A stretch of 33,824 bases of DNA from positions 1-33,824 of IMG/VR virus record IMGVR_UViG_3300024231_000806. One strand, 5' to 3'. The DNA is from a virus. The notes under the pieces are model-generated. The model made no database searches. It worked only from the letters and a program-made list of their open reading frames with translations, and had not been told where the DNA came from. Made by a program: the position numbers and the translations under genes. This document shows positions 24,471-31,293 of this stretch, piece by piece; the first letter of the stretch is position 1, and every line of letters begins with the position of its first letter.

Positions 24471-25040
24471 TTACAAGTTTTCGTAAAATTCCCAACCAGT
24501 GGCTTTGCTGTTAGTATCGCCACCGATGTTATCTAAATCTTCTCCATCGTATGTAACACTATCAATAACTACATCACAATCAATATTAGTAGCACCAAAT
24601 TTTAATTTGGCAGGATCAAACTCATCTAAATCAATATCACAACAGAAGAAGTTTCCTTTTTCTGTACTCCATCCTTTAAAATAATAACCCTCTGGTTGAT
24701 CATCTGGGTCTGAAATCTGTGTTGATTCTACTTCTGGATCATCGTTTTGATAAACAGTCTCACCATCTTCGTTTGTTACTACAACCCAACATTGGTCGTA
24801 AAATGCTCCATGAGTGTGATCAATGTCATCAATCTCATGCCAGTTTCCAAGGAAACGTGGATCTTCATCGTCAGTAATTTCATTACCATCTGATTCTTCA
24901 TATGGATCCCAAAACAAGTGACTATGCAATCCCTCGTCATCTTCTCCTTTTACTCCCCAATACTCATATGCTTCCTTAGATACAGAACCGAGAACCATCT
25001 CGCCACCATATCCATTTATTTCAATCGTAAATGTTGCCAT
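24471..25040 (-). CDS. Hypothetical phage protein, tandem paralogue B
   Basis: 189 aa, very acidic. It is homologous along its length to the gene at 23878-24462: INGYGGEMVLGSVSKEAYEYW against IAGYGCQINIGTIPEHFYEYW, and LDEFDPAKLKFG...VIDSVTYDGE against LDTEEFNPKKLKLH...VIDRVLYEGK. The pair arose by tandem duplication and has diverged strongly. No function known. Confidence 0.7.
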   Translation of the reverse strand: MATFTIEINGYGGEMVLGSVSKEAYEYWGVKGEDDEGLHSHLFWDPYEESDGNEITDDEDPRFLGNWHEIDDIDHTHGAFYDQCWVVVTNEDGETVYQNDDPEVESTQISDPDDQPEGYYFKGWSTEKGNFFCCDIDLDEFDPAKLKFGATNIDCDVVIDSVTYDGEDLDNIGGDTNSKATGWEFYENL

Positions 25041-25423
25041 TATTTTTCTCCAAGTCTATTTAGAAATCTTTGCTTTTCAATACGCTCTTGTACATTCCAT
25101 TGCAAATTAAAATCGCTTTGTTCTACCATCTCTTGAATCATATCAGTTAAAACTTGTATTTGTAACTTTTGTTCATGAATGATTTCAGTTATATTAATAC
25201 TTCCATCTGGTGTCTCCTGGATAATATCTCCTGAAACTGTTAAGTCAGAAGGTTCATCTCCAGTAATGGTTATGTTATTCCAATCTATATTATATCCACT
25301 ATCATCAGTATCAATATAGTCTACAACAGAAATAACATTAGGAGCGTCAGTATCAACGTACATTGTATCCATACCAGGTGTAGTTACATCTATTGTATAT
25401 TTTTCATTATTAAAAGTTCCCAT
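25040..25423 (-). CDS. Hypothetical phage protein
   Basis: 127 aa from ATG 25423 (MGTFNNEKYT), overlapping the end of the PRTase gene. The N-terminal part is Asp/Thr-rich and beta-like (TITGDEPSDLTVSGDI); the C-terminal part (about 80-127) is helical and coiled-coil-like (EQKLQIQVLTDMIQEMVEQ). This layout resembles small phage structural or adaptor proteins, without closer identification. Confidence 0.6.
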   Translation of the reverse strand: MGTFNNEKYTIDVTTPGMDTMYVDTDAPNVISVVDYIDTDDSGYNIDWNNITITGDEPSDLTVSGDIIQETPDGSINITEIIHEQKLQIQVLTDMIQEMVEQSDFNLQWNVQERIEKQRFLNRLGEK

Positions 25424-25961
25424 AATCACGCTCGCCTTCCCAAGGATACACAATCCAAACTGGATCTTCCTCTTTATTAATTTCTAGAGCAGTATAATCT
25501 ACTTCTCCAAAATTGCTTGCACCATTATCAATTAGACATGCAAATCTAACGTTATTGTGCCAAACATTATCCCAACCTTTATGATTGGGTAAACATCCAG
25601 CAGACCAATCATTTCTAATCCAGTTTAGTGTTTTGCCACTGTCATTTATATCATCAATGATTAAGATATTTTTCTTATGATTATCATGTGTTAGACCGTC
25701 ACCTTTATATCCAAGTGCATCCTCTGCCATCCAACAATTACTTTCAGGACCGCTGTAATTTTCATCTGTATCTCTAAATCTTACATCTAGTGTATGGCAT
25801 AAGATACCTGTCATGTTTGACATGATAACAGCTGGCACAAGCCCCCCACGTGTTAAACCCACAATGTAATCTGGGCGCCAATTGTCTGTATACATAAGAT
25901 TATTAATACTCATAACCATATGCTCGACGTCTTTCCATGTATAATGAATTTTTTTAACCAT
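25410..25961 (-). CDS. Phosphoribosyltransferase (type I fold)
   Basis: 183 aa. The PRPP-binding motif is ILIIDDINDSGKTL, with GLTRGGLVPA as the earlier PPi loop, typical of guanine/xanthine or hypoxanthine phosphoribosyltransferases. An insertion (FRDTDENYSGPESNCWMAED) lies between the two. It may salvage a purine base, or handle a deazapurine, since GTP cyclohydrolase lies directly upstream and QueE elsewhere in the window; the base specificity cannot be read from sequence. Confidence 0.8.
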   Translation of the reverse strand: MVKKIHYTWKDVEHMVMSINNLMYTDNWRPDYIVGLTRGGLVPAVIMSNMTGILCHTLDVRFRDTDENYSGPESNCWMAEDALGYKGDGLTHDNHKKNILIIDDINDSGKTLNWIRNDWSAGCLPNHKGWDNVWHNNVRFACLIDNGASNFGEVDYTALEINKEEDPVWIVYPWEGERDYGNF

Positions 25962-25970
25962 TTTTTTCTC

Positions 25971-26672
25971 CTATTTGGGTGCAAACTGTTGCTGTAATTT
26001 AATATTATCCATAAACTCTATTTTACAATGCGGATCATTATGGAAGCTACCTTTAAGTACAGTAGTCTGTGTTAAACTACTATGCGCTCTTATACCGCGG
26101 TTTTCACAGCAACCATGTGTTGCTTGAATATAAACACCAACATCTTGTGACCCTGTTGCAGACATTATTTGACGTGATATCTCCATAGCAAGTTCTTCTT
26201 GTAAGGTACCACGCATTGCACACCATTGAGCAATACGAGTATACTTGCTTAATCCAATAAGTTTATCTGCGGCAATAATGCCAATGTATGCTACACCACT
26301 AACTGGTTGATGATGATGTGAACACATGCTTGTTAATTCACTACGCACAACTAACATGCCTTCATACTTTTCATTAGTAATATTATCTGGCTCATTTGGA
26401 AATGCTGTTGCAGCAGGTGCAGGATCGTAGCGGCCGCTCATAATTTCATTAAAATACATTTTAGCTAGGCGGCGGCCTGTGTCCATACTATTTGGATCAT
26501 TTTCTCTATCAATAAGTAATGTATCTAGCACTTGTTCAAAAGCTACTGTGGCTTCATCAATTAATGCTTCTTTATCGCCTGGTTGCAATACTGAAGAAAT
26601 ATTATCTCCTGCCCAGAATCTTGCGCCTGTATCTTTTAGGCGTGCTCGAATATTTTCGGAAGTCTTTTTCAT
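25971..26672 (-). CDS. folE: GTP cyclohydrolase I
   Basis: 233 aa. Zinc and active-site residues are visible: C117-S-H-H-H (the E. coli C110/H112/H113 site), IGLSKYTRIAQW, and QATHGCCENRG with H186 and C188. It converts GTP to dihydroneopterin triphosphate, the entry to folate and to the preQ0/7-deazaguanine pathway. With QueE present here the second use is attractive. The N-terminal 60 residues are slightly extended. It lies in the tmRNA-led unit, 10 bases upstream of the PRTase gene. Confidence 0.92.
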   Translation of the reverse strand: MKKTSENIRARLKDTGARFWAGDNISSVLQPGDKEALIDEATVAFEQVLDTLLIDRENDPNSMDTGRRLAKMYFNEIMSGRYDPAPAATAFPNEPDNITNEKYEGMLVVRSELTSMCSHHHQPVSGVAYIGIIAADKLIGLSKYTRIAQWCAMRGTLQEELAMEISRQIMSATGSQDVGVYIQATHGCCENRGIRAHSSLTQTTVLKGSFHNDPHCKIEFMDNIKLQQQFAPK

Positions 26673-26693
26673 TTATACTATGTTCCTCTTTTT

Positions 26694-27758
26694 TTATAGT
26701 TCTAGTATTCTGTCTATCATGACAGAACTATTTAGATAATTGTTCATTAAAATTTGTTGCTGTTTGGCAACTAATGGTAACAAACTTTCATAATTGTTTA
26801 GTTTATCTTGGATAAACGACTCTAAATCTTTTCTATGGAAATTAAATAATTCCTCATTTTCTGTCCATTGTGTAGGGTATTTAAATTCAGGTAAATACAT
26901 TTCTTTATAACTACATCTATCAGGGACAATTGGAATAGCACCTGTAAGCACTGCTTCCATTACACTTATTCCTAAATTTTCATGCAAAGCGCAACTAAAG
27001 ACAATTTTACTTGTTGCCATTTTATCATAATATGCATCTTTATCTAAATTCATTTTTTGTGTAATGCACATGTCAAATTTATCACCCAATGCTTCAGCAA
27101 TAAACGGTTGCTTATCATCATTATAACGATGCGGCCACATAACTGTATTAGTTTTAGGTGTACTTTGCCTTAGCATTAGAGGCTCGATAATAAGCTCATG
27201 TGGCTGTCCACTCCTAATTGCACGATCCTGATATTTTTCTGGAATGTCTAAATTTTTAACAAACATATCCTTGTGACTATCAGTTGCAAAATAGTTATAA
27301 TCACTTGACATAAACCACGCTTGCTCTTGTAGCCAAGGCCATGGTTTACTCATTGTATATCCAAGTATGTCACTAGGATCATATGCACCCGCATGCCAAA
27401 TACTATGTATTTCTACATTAATACCTAATAGCTCGCTCATGTACTTGATTGGAGTAATAATAAAATTCCAAGCATCTGTAATTAAAAACTTATCTCCATC
27501 TTTAATAATACCATTACTAAACATACGACTTACTTCTGCCGCTTGTGTAGATTTATATACATTTGTTGCACCAAAGTCTAAAAACGCACCTTCAGTACGT
27601 TGTTCAGGAGAAAAGTCTTCTCCATCAATAGTAACAATATTATATGCTAAACTTTCTACCCTAACCCGCTTTTCAATAATTTTAGGAATATTGTCATACC
27701 ATTGTTTGGTGTATCTCTGATCGATAGGTTCGATTGGTATAATATAAATTGTATTCAT
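26694..27758 (-). CDS. GT-B glycosyltransferase (GT4-like)
   Basis: 354 aa. ENLGISVMEAVLTGAIPIVPDRCSYKEMY is the C-terminal GT4 nucleotide-sugar motif (E-x7-E type). The earlier half has a Rossmann-like domain and an insertion rich in aromatic residues (about 135-165). It starts inside the aldolase stop (ATGA). Possible acceptors are DNA bases, as in T4, or a surface glycan; the sequence does not decide. No membrane segment or signal peptide is seen. Confidence 0.75.
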   Translation of the reverse strand: MNTIYIIPIEPIDQRYTKQWYDNIPKIIEKRVRVESLAYNIVTIDGEDFSPEQRTEGAFLDFGATNVYKSTQAAEVSRMFSNGIIKDGDKFLITDAWNFIITPIKYMSELLGINVEIHSIWHAGAYDPSDILGYTMSKPWPWLQEQAWFMSSDYNYFATDSHKDMFVKNLDIPEKYQDRAIRSGQPHELIIEPLMLRQSTPKTNTVMWPHRYNDDKQPFIAEALGDKFDMCITQKMNLDKDAYYDKMATSKIVFSCALHENLGISVMEAVLTGAIPIVPDRCSYKEMYLPEFKYPTQWTENEELFNFHRKDLESFIQDKLNNYESLLPLVAKQQQILMNNYLNSSVMIDRILEL

Positions 27759-28564
27759 TCACTTGCCTTTGTTATCATTTTAATATTTTGTTCCAATTTA
27801 GCATTAAACTCGTTATCTGTCAATGAATAATCCAATCCTTCGCTTAATGCTCTCGAAAAACTAGCAGTTACATCTGCATTCGCACTCAGTCTGCGGCATG
27901 CTTCCATAGTAGGATATCCACCACTTAGGAATACAACTTTTTCTACATTAGGAAACGCTGTAAGGTTATGATATAAGTTGGGTACTTCTGGCGGTGTTAG
28001 TTTAAGAATGCATTTACCTGGAAACTCATCCAGAAACTCTTGTAAGTGATACATAAGAGCTGATTCAACTTTAGCTTTAATAGGATTGTCGATAGGTATT
28101 TCAGGCTCAATGATTGGTACAAGACCGTAGTCACAAATAGTACGAGCAAGTGTAAACTGTTGTTTGAGTACAGGATGTACCATGCCGACACCTTTAACAA
28201 TGCTACGCATCTTTGTACCATAAATCTTAGGACCAATGCCGTTTGTAGCAAACTCCAACATCTGCTTTACTGGAAACTGTTTGAGTGTTCCATCTTCATC
28301 ACATCCACTGTCGATCTTTAGGAACGTGTCAATGCCTTTTTCATCCAAGACGTTAACCATGCCACGGGTGACTGTGTCTTGGTAGAGGATTGCTCCCCAG
28401 ATGTTTTCATCGTTGAAGTCAGGACTGTTGACCATTCTAAGACGCATAGCATGAACTTTCTCCATCTTGTTTTCTTCTGTGTATTCTTGTCCGTAGCGTT
28501 CTAGTACGCCTCCAGTTGAACCACCACTGTGATCCATTGCTGCAATAAATCTTGGATCACTCAT
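27755..28564 (-). CDS. Class I fructose-bisphosphate aldolase
   Basis: 269 aa from ATG 28564 (MSDPRFIAAMDHSGGSTGG), overlapping the HAD gene by 8 bases. It follows the Staphylococcus-type class I aldolase closely: FIAAMDHSGGST, KVHAMRLRMVNSP, GAILYQDT, YGTKMRSIVK, GLVPIIEPE, CILKLTPPE (Schiff-base lysine), LSGGYPTMEA and ASFSRALSEGL. Length is slightly short of the usual 295. It should interconvert fructose-1,6-bisphosphate and triose phosphates, which would redirect host central carbon flow, as transaldolase does in cyanophages. Confidence 0.9.
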   Translation of the reverse strand: MSDPRFIAAMDHSGGSTGGVLERYGQEYTEENKMEKVHAMRLRMVNSPDFNDENIWGAILYQDTVTRGMVNVLDEKGIDTFLKIDSGCDEDGTLKQFPVKQMLEFATNGIGPKIYGTKMRSIVKGVGMVHPVLKQQFTLARTICDYGLVPIIEPEIPIDNPIKAKVESALMYHLQEFLDEFPGKCILKLTPPEVPNLYHNLTAFPNVEKVVFLSGGYPTMEACRRLSANADVTASFSRALSEGLDYSLTDNEFNAKLEQNIKMITKASE

Positions 28565-28895
28565 ATGACTCTCCTGTTTCACGGAAGAAGTTTTCACTCC
28601 AAAACGCTTTGTCGTCAATCCACACATCGTAGTTTTCTTTTTCGCCTACGCTTAGTTCGTGATGCTTTGCGCCCCAGTCCATAAGTTGCTTGTATGTAAG
28701 TTCGTAATAATCTACACCGCTTACACAGCCACGTGCTGTCATATATTTTATTGTGTGTCCTGCATCGTATAATGCGTTTACTCGTGCAATGCGCTCTGGC
28801 ATTGGAATATGATTAGCATAGTCTTTTTTACCACTACCATCCATAAAGTAAACCTCTTGACAAATAGTTCCGTCGATGTCAATCACATATTTCAT
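28557..28895 (-). CDS. Small HAD-superfamily phosphatase-like protein
   Basis: 112 aa. DIDGTIC gives the nucleophile D6 and D8, MTARG the second motif, and DVWIDDKAF the acidic motif IV; there is no cap domain. Substrates of such short HAD proteins include sugar phosphates and nucleotides. It is the first protein gene after the tmRNA and overlaps the aldolase, so a sugar-phosphate role is possible. A second HAD protein is at 30631-31218. Confidence 0.8.
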   Translation of the reverse strand: MKYVIDIDGTICQEVYFMDGSGKKDYANHIPMPERIARVNALYDAGHTIKYMTARGCVSGVDYYELTYKQLMDWGAKHHELSVGEKENYDVWIDDKAFWSENFFRETGESYE

Positions 28896-28964
28896 TAAAT
28901 GTCCTTTGTGTCAAAGTTTAAAGTGGCACTTCTGTTGCTAGGCAGTACCCGCCCCCACATACCC

Positions 28965-29006
28965 TTAGGCTGCTAGTGCCATTTCTGGCGCTCTATTTGC
29001 GTTTGC
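28965..29006 (-). other. tmRNA proteolysis-tag reading frame
   Basis: The resume codon GCA at 29006-29004 begins 13 codons reading ANANRAPEMALAA, then TAA at 28967-28965. The LAA ending fits ClpXP recognition, and the AN start resembles alphaproteobacterial tags such as Caulobacter ANDNFAEEFAVAA. Confidence 0.92.
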
Positions 29007-29086
29007 ATTTAGAAATGTTGACCAATAACGCAGTCATCCGGTTAACTCCACTTCACTTTCACACCTGTCGATCCTAGTTCTACCCC

Positions 29087-29169
29087 ATCAAAAACACACT
29101 GCCAACCACGAGGCTCAAAGAACCCTTAAAGGCGATTTCGCGGGTCAGACCCTAGAAACAGTGTGCTTA
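29087..29169 (-). other. tmRNA intervening segment removed in processing
   Basis: An 83-base segment lies between the encoded CCA end and the GGGG start. Its two ends pair (CACACTG with CAGTGTG, plus flanking A-U and G-U pairs), which extends the acceptor stem in the precursor. Inside are small hairpins GGGTC-TGACCC and GCGAAATCGC. Confidence 0.8.
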
Positions 29170-29235
29170 TGGTGGAGTAGCCCGGTACTGCCCCGGGGTC
29201 CAGTATGTGTCTACGTTGCTTCAACGCTAACAGTT

Positions 29236-29266
29236 TATTTATATACTATATTTGTAGGTTTGTCAA
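29236..29266 (-). promoter_or_regulatory. Promoter of the tmRNA: TTGACA-17-TATAAATA
   Basis: TTGACA (29266-29261), 17 bases, TATAAA (29243-29238), the start expected near 29231. The -10 extends to TATAAATA (29243-29236), identical to the T4 late box, so the promoter could serve both host sigma70 and a phage late factor. Confidence 0.88.
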
Positions 29267-29273
29267 GAACAAT

Positions 29274-29489
29274 TTACCATCGTTGGTCTTTTATTTTTCG
29301 TACTGTTTTTGTAGCTCTAATAGCATTCATTATTCTAAGCAACTGATTTGATTTAATATTTGAATGCCATCTGTTTTTTGTATCAAATGTTTTTGCATAG
29401 TCACATGCTTCTGTAAACTTTGTAGAAACTATTTTTTCTAGGCATTGTAAGTCTTCGTCACTCAGTGACATTATTCCTTTTGGTTCCAT
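29274..29489 (-). CDS. Hypothetical phage protein
   Basis: 71 aa from ATG 29489, with GGAG 8 bases upstream; a second ATG at 29471 with AAGGA is the alternative. It is basic and helical, with a KSNQLLRIMNAIRATKTVRKIKDQR tail that could bind nucleic acid. It overlaps the upstream gene by 32 bases and ends 8 bases before the tmRNA promoter. Confidence 0.55.
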   Translation of the reverse strand: MEPKGIMSLSDEDLQCLEKIVSTKFTEACDYAKTFDTKNRWHSNIKSNQLLRIMNAIRATKTVRKIKDQRW

Positions 29490-29676
29490 TGTGGAATCTC
29501 CTATTATATGCTTGTTCAAAACCTTCTTCATAATCACATAACGGAGCCCCATTGCAACCGTCGACCCATAATCTTTTAAAGTAGCTATCTGCTGATTGAA
29601 ATGCTGTAGCATCACTCTCTGGAATATGGCCTTTTACCATCCAAAACAATCTATATGCTTCTTTATGCTCTATCAT
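29458..29676 (-). CDS. Hypothetical phage protein
   Basis: 72 aa. FQSADSYFKRLWVDGCNGAPLCDYEEGFEQAYNRRF has two cysteines and a C-terminal helix. GAGG lies about 14 bases upstream, and an exact TATAAATA sits between that and the ATG (29682-29689). No family recognised. Confidence 0.55.
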   Translation of the reverse strand: MIEHKEAYRLFWMVKGHIPESDATAFQSADSYFKRLWVDGCNGAPLCDYEEGFEQAYNRRFHNGTKRNNVTE

Positions 29677-29709
29677 ATTGGTATTTATACCTCGGCAGAA
29701 ATGTTGACG

Positions 29710-29901
29710 CTAACACTGTTCATAAAAGCCTTCGTATATAGATTGCTTGTATATTTGGTTAGCACGATTAATGTCGCACTCTATTTGATACAAAAACTCA
29801 TTCTCATCATAGTAATCAATAGTAAAAAGATCTTTACTATTCTTAAAATCAAGACAGTATGGACCTTTTTTTAGCAATGCGTTCCTAGCTTTGATAATCA
29901 A
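29710..29901 (-). CDS. Hypothetical small protein, TTG start
   Basis: 63 aa. No in-frame ATG exists; a TTG at 29901 overlaps the previous stop (TTGA), which suggests start by translational coupling. The sequence (DLFTIDYYDENEFLYQIECDINRANQIYKQSIYEGFYEQC) is acidic and aromatic. The lack of an ATG lowers confidence. Confidence 0.4.
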   Translation of the reverse strand: MIIKARNALLKKGPYCLDFKNSKDLFTIDYYDENEFLYQIECDINRANQIYKQSIYEGFYEQC

Positions 29902-30143
29902 CAGTATTGACTTTCAATATGTTTTTTGAGGAAGTCATTACGAGTAAGTATATCACCTGCTGTGTAATATTTTAGATTTTCTGCTGCTGTGATATCTCCG
30001 TGTATTACATCTACTACATAGTTATTTTTATCACAGAAATCAGCAACTAATGTTACATCATCATGTTGTATGTTATCTACTGCACATCTTGCAGTATCTT
30101 CACAGACACTGATAGTTGCACGACCAATATTAAATACGATCAT
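29898..30143 (-). CDS. Hypothetical phage protein
   Basis: 81 aa, ATG at 30143 overlapping the preceding gene by 14 bases. It shows alternating beta and short helices (NIGRATISVCEDTARCAVDNIQHDDVTLVADFCDKNNYVVDVIHGD) with four cysteines in no clear metal pattern. Confidence 0.55.
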   Translation of the reverse strand: MIVFNIGRATISVCEDTARCAVDNIQHDDVTLVADFCDKNNYVVDVIHGDITAAENLKYYTAGDILTRNDFLKKHIESQYC

Positions 30144-30453
30144 CGTTTTCTAATGCTACTTCTAATATTTCGTTGAGAGTAAGATGCTTCATGTCATCGT
30201 CAAGTATTACTTCTTTCATATCAAGATCATCATCTGCTGACTCAGTGTTACCAAGATATATCATAATATCATTCAACGTGATGTTATCATCTATCTGAGA
30301 AGCAGTCCATATTTGACTCATAATCAAACAGTTTTGAATACTATTACGATTTTTTATTTCTTTCTTTACTAAGAAATCAATAGCGTTTTGTTTTGCTTGT
30401 ACATACAAAGAAACTTTGTCAGCAATGTTATTTAGGTATTGTTTTTCGCTCAT
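30130..30453 (-). CDS. Hypothetical phage protein
   Basis: 107 aa, start overlapping the histone-like gene stop as ATGA. It has a helical N-terminus and an acidic C-terminal half (ESADDDLDMKEVILDDDMKHLTLNEILEVALENDD). The strong charge contrast with its basic, histone-like neighbour is notable, but there is no proof they interact. Confidence 0.55.
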   Translation of the reverse strand: MSEKQYLNNIADKVSLYVQAKQNAIDFLVKKEIKNRNSIQNCLIMSQIWTASQIDDNITLNDIMIYLGNTESADDDLDMKEVILDDDMKHLTLNEILEVALENDDRI

Positions 30454-30638
30454 GTTTTTAACTTTTGATCTTGTATTTCTTTTCTACGCTCTGTTATTAA
30501 CGTTTTTAAATCATTGAGAGCTTGACGGGCACGAACAGCACTTACTTTCACACCTTCTTGTTCAAACTTTTCTGATTCTTTAACGTAAGTTGCAAATGCA
30601 ACTTTCATTGCGTCATGTATTTCGCTCAACTCAGACAC
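30450..30638 (-). CDS. Histone H1-like (Hc1-type) protein
   Basis: 62 aa from a GTG at 30638 that overlaps the HAD stop; the next in-frame ATG is 30 bases on. The stretch EKFEQEGVKVSAVRARQALNDLKTLITERRKEIQ follows the Hc1 pattern (DFEKFxEKGNKxAGTRxRKxMQxLKxLAQxIRxEIQ) known from chlamydiae and Bacteroidetes. It could compact or organise DNA. It lacks the long Lys/Ala tail of chlamydial Hc1. Confidence 0.65.
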   Translation of the reverse strand: MSELSEIHDAMKVAFATYVKESEKFEQEGVKVSAVRARQALNDLKTLITERRKEIQDQKLKT

Positions 30639-31218
30639 CTATAATGTACTCGTATAGTTCTTTCCAGTTGACTACTTTCTTCATGTTATCCGGAATAGTA
30701 TCATTCATATTCCATCCGTGTTCAATAAGTATTGGTCGCATGCCTACTTTCTGTCCTGCAACAGCATTTGAAAACTTGTCTTCGATCCAATAGTAACCAG
30801 TGTCACGATACTTCTCAAGTGCTTCGTCTTTGTCTGCACCTGTATCCAAACACTCTAGTACTGGAAATGCTGTTGGACCAAATAACTTGTCCAAGTTCAT
30901 TTGACGTAGCTTCTTGGCATTAGGATCAAGACTCATGCTAGTGACACAATGGAACACATAGCCGTGTTCTTCGTGTAGTCGTTTCACATAATAACGTGCA
31001 TCACGTAGTGCTGGAAGGAATGCCATTGCAGCACTCTCATTAAATATTACAACTTGTTTGATAGCTTCTTCTAGAGTAATACCAAATCGTTTACCAATGT
31101 TGTATTCTTTATTACCATCTTCGATTTCAGTATACCCGTGTTGTGTCATCCAAGCACAAAACGCATATTCCCAGTTAAGTAAGACTCCATCGCAGTCTGT
31201 TACAATAATCTTTTCCAT
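30631..31218 (-). CDS. HAD-superfamily hydrolase
   Basis: 195 aa. TDCDGVLLNWE gives the nucleophile pair DxDG at D8 and D10, VTSM the second motif, and YWIEDKFSNA the acidic motif. A helical cap lies between about 20 and 85. T4-like marine phages often carry such a gene; the substrate may be a nucleotide. It is the first gene after the promoter at 31253-31281. Confidence 0.8.
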   Translation of the reverse strand: MEKIIVTDCDGVLLNWEYAFCAWMTQHGYTEIEDGNKEYNIGKRFGITLEEAIKQVVIFNESAAMAFLPALRDARYYVKRLHEEHGYVFHCVTSMSLDPNAKKLRQMNLDKLFGPTAFPVLECLDTGADKDEALEKYRDTGYYWIEDKFSNAVAGQKVGMRPILIEHGWNMNDTIPDNMKKVVNWKELYEYIIGV

Positions 31219-31252
31219 ACATGCCTCTTTCTATTTGCCTTTGTTATGTTTT

Positions 31253-31281
31253 ATATTAACACAAGGTAAACAAACTGTCAA
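31253..31281 (-). promoter_or_regulatory. Sigma70-type promoter, weak -10
   Basis: TTGACA (31281-31276), 17 bases, TAATAT (31258-31253), upstream of the HAD gene on the minus strand, in the 75-base gap after the PAAR gene region's promoter-side boundary. The -35 is perfect and the spacing equals that of the other promoters here. Confidence 0.7.
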
Positions 31282-31293
31282 GCCTTAATCATA

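Larger units (their letters stand above)
28921..29231 (-). ncRNA. ssrA: Circularly permuted two-piece tmRNA gene
   Basis: Minus strand, acceptor piece first (about 29231-29170), ending CUACUCC-ACCA. An intervening segment (29169-29087) follows, then the coding piece from GGGG at 29086. GGGGUAG pairs with CUACUCC over 7 bp, with G3-U at the alanine identity position. GGAUCGAC resembles the tmRNA 5' consensus. The tag frame encodes ANANRAPEMALAA and a stop. UGGCACU in the tag pairs with AGUGCCA downstream (a P5-like helix). The intervening arms AAGCACACTG and CAGTGTGTTT pair, holding the ends for processing. Permutation is typical of alphaproteobacteria. End points are approximate. Confidence 0.93.

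Noticed and set aside
27367-27720. A 117-codon plus-strand frame
   Set aside because: Antisense to the glycosyltransferase gene and without a recognisable domain or ribosome site.
28921-29231. GC-rich block as tRNA genes or a CRISPR-like element
   Set aside because: No cloverleaf or regular spacing is present; the CCA end, GGGG start, tag frame and pairings explain it as a permuted tmRNA.
29682-29689. TATAAATA as a late promoter for the 29458-29676 gene
   Set aside because: Its start point would fall at or inside the ATG, leaving no leader or ribosome site, so a chance match in AT-rich DNA is likelier.
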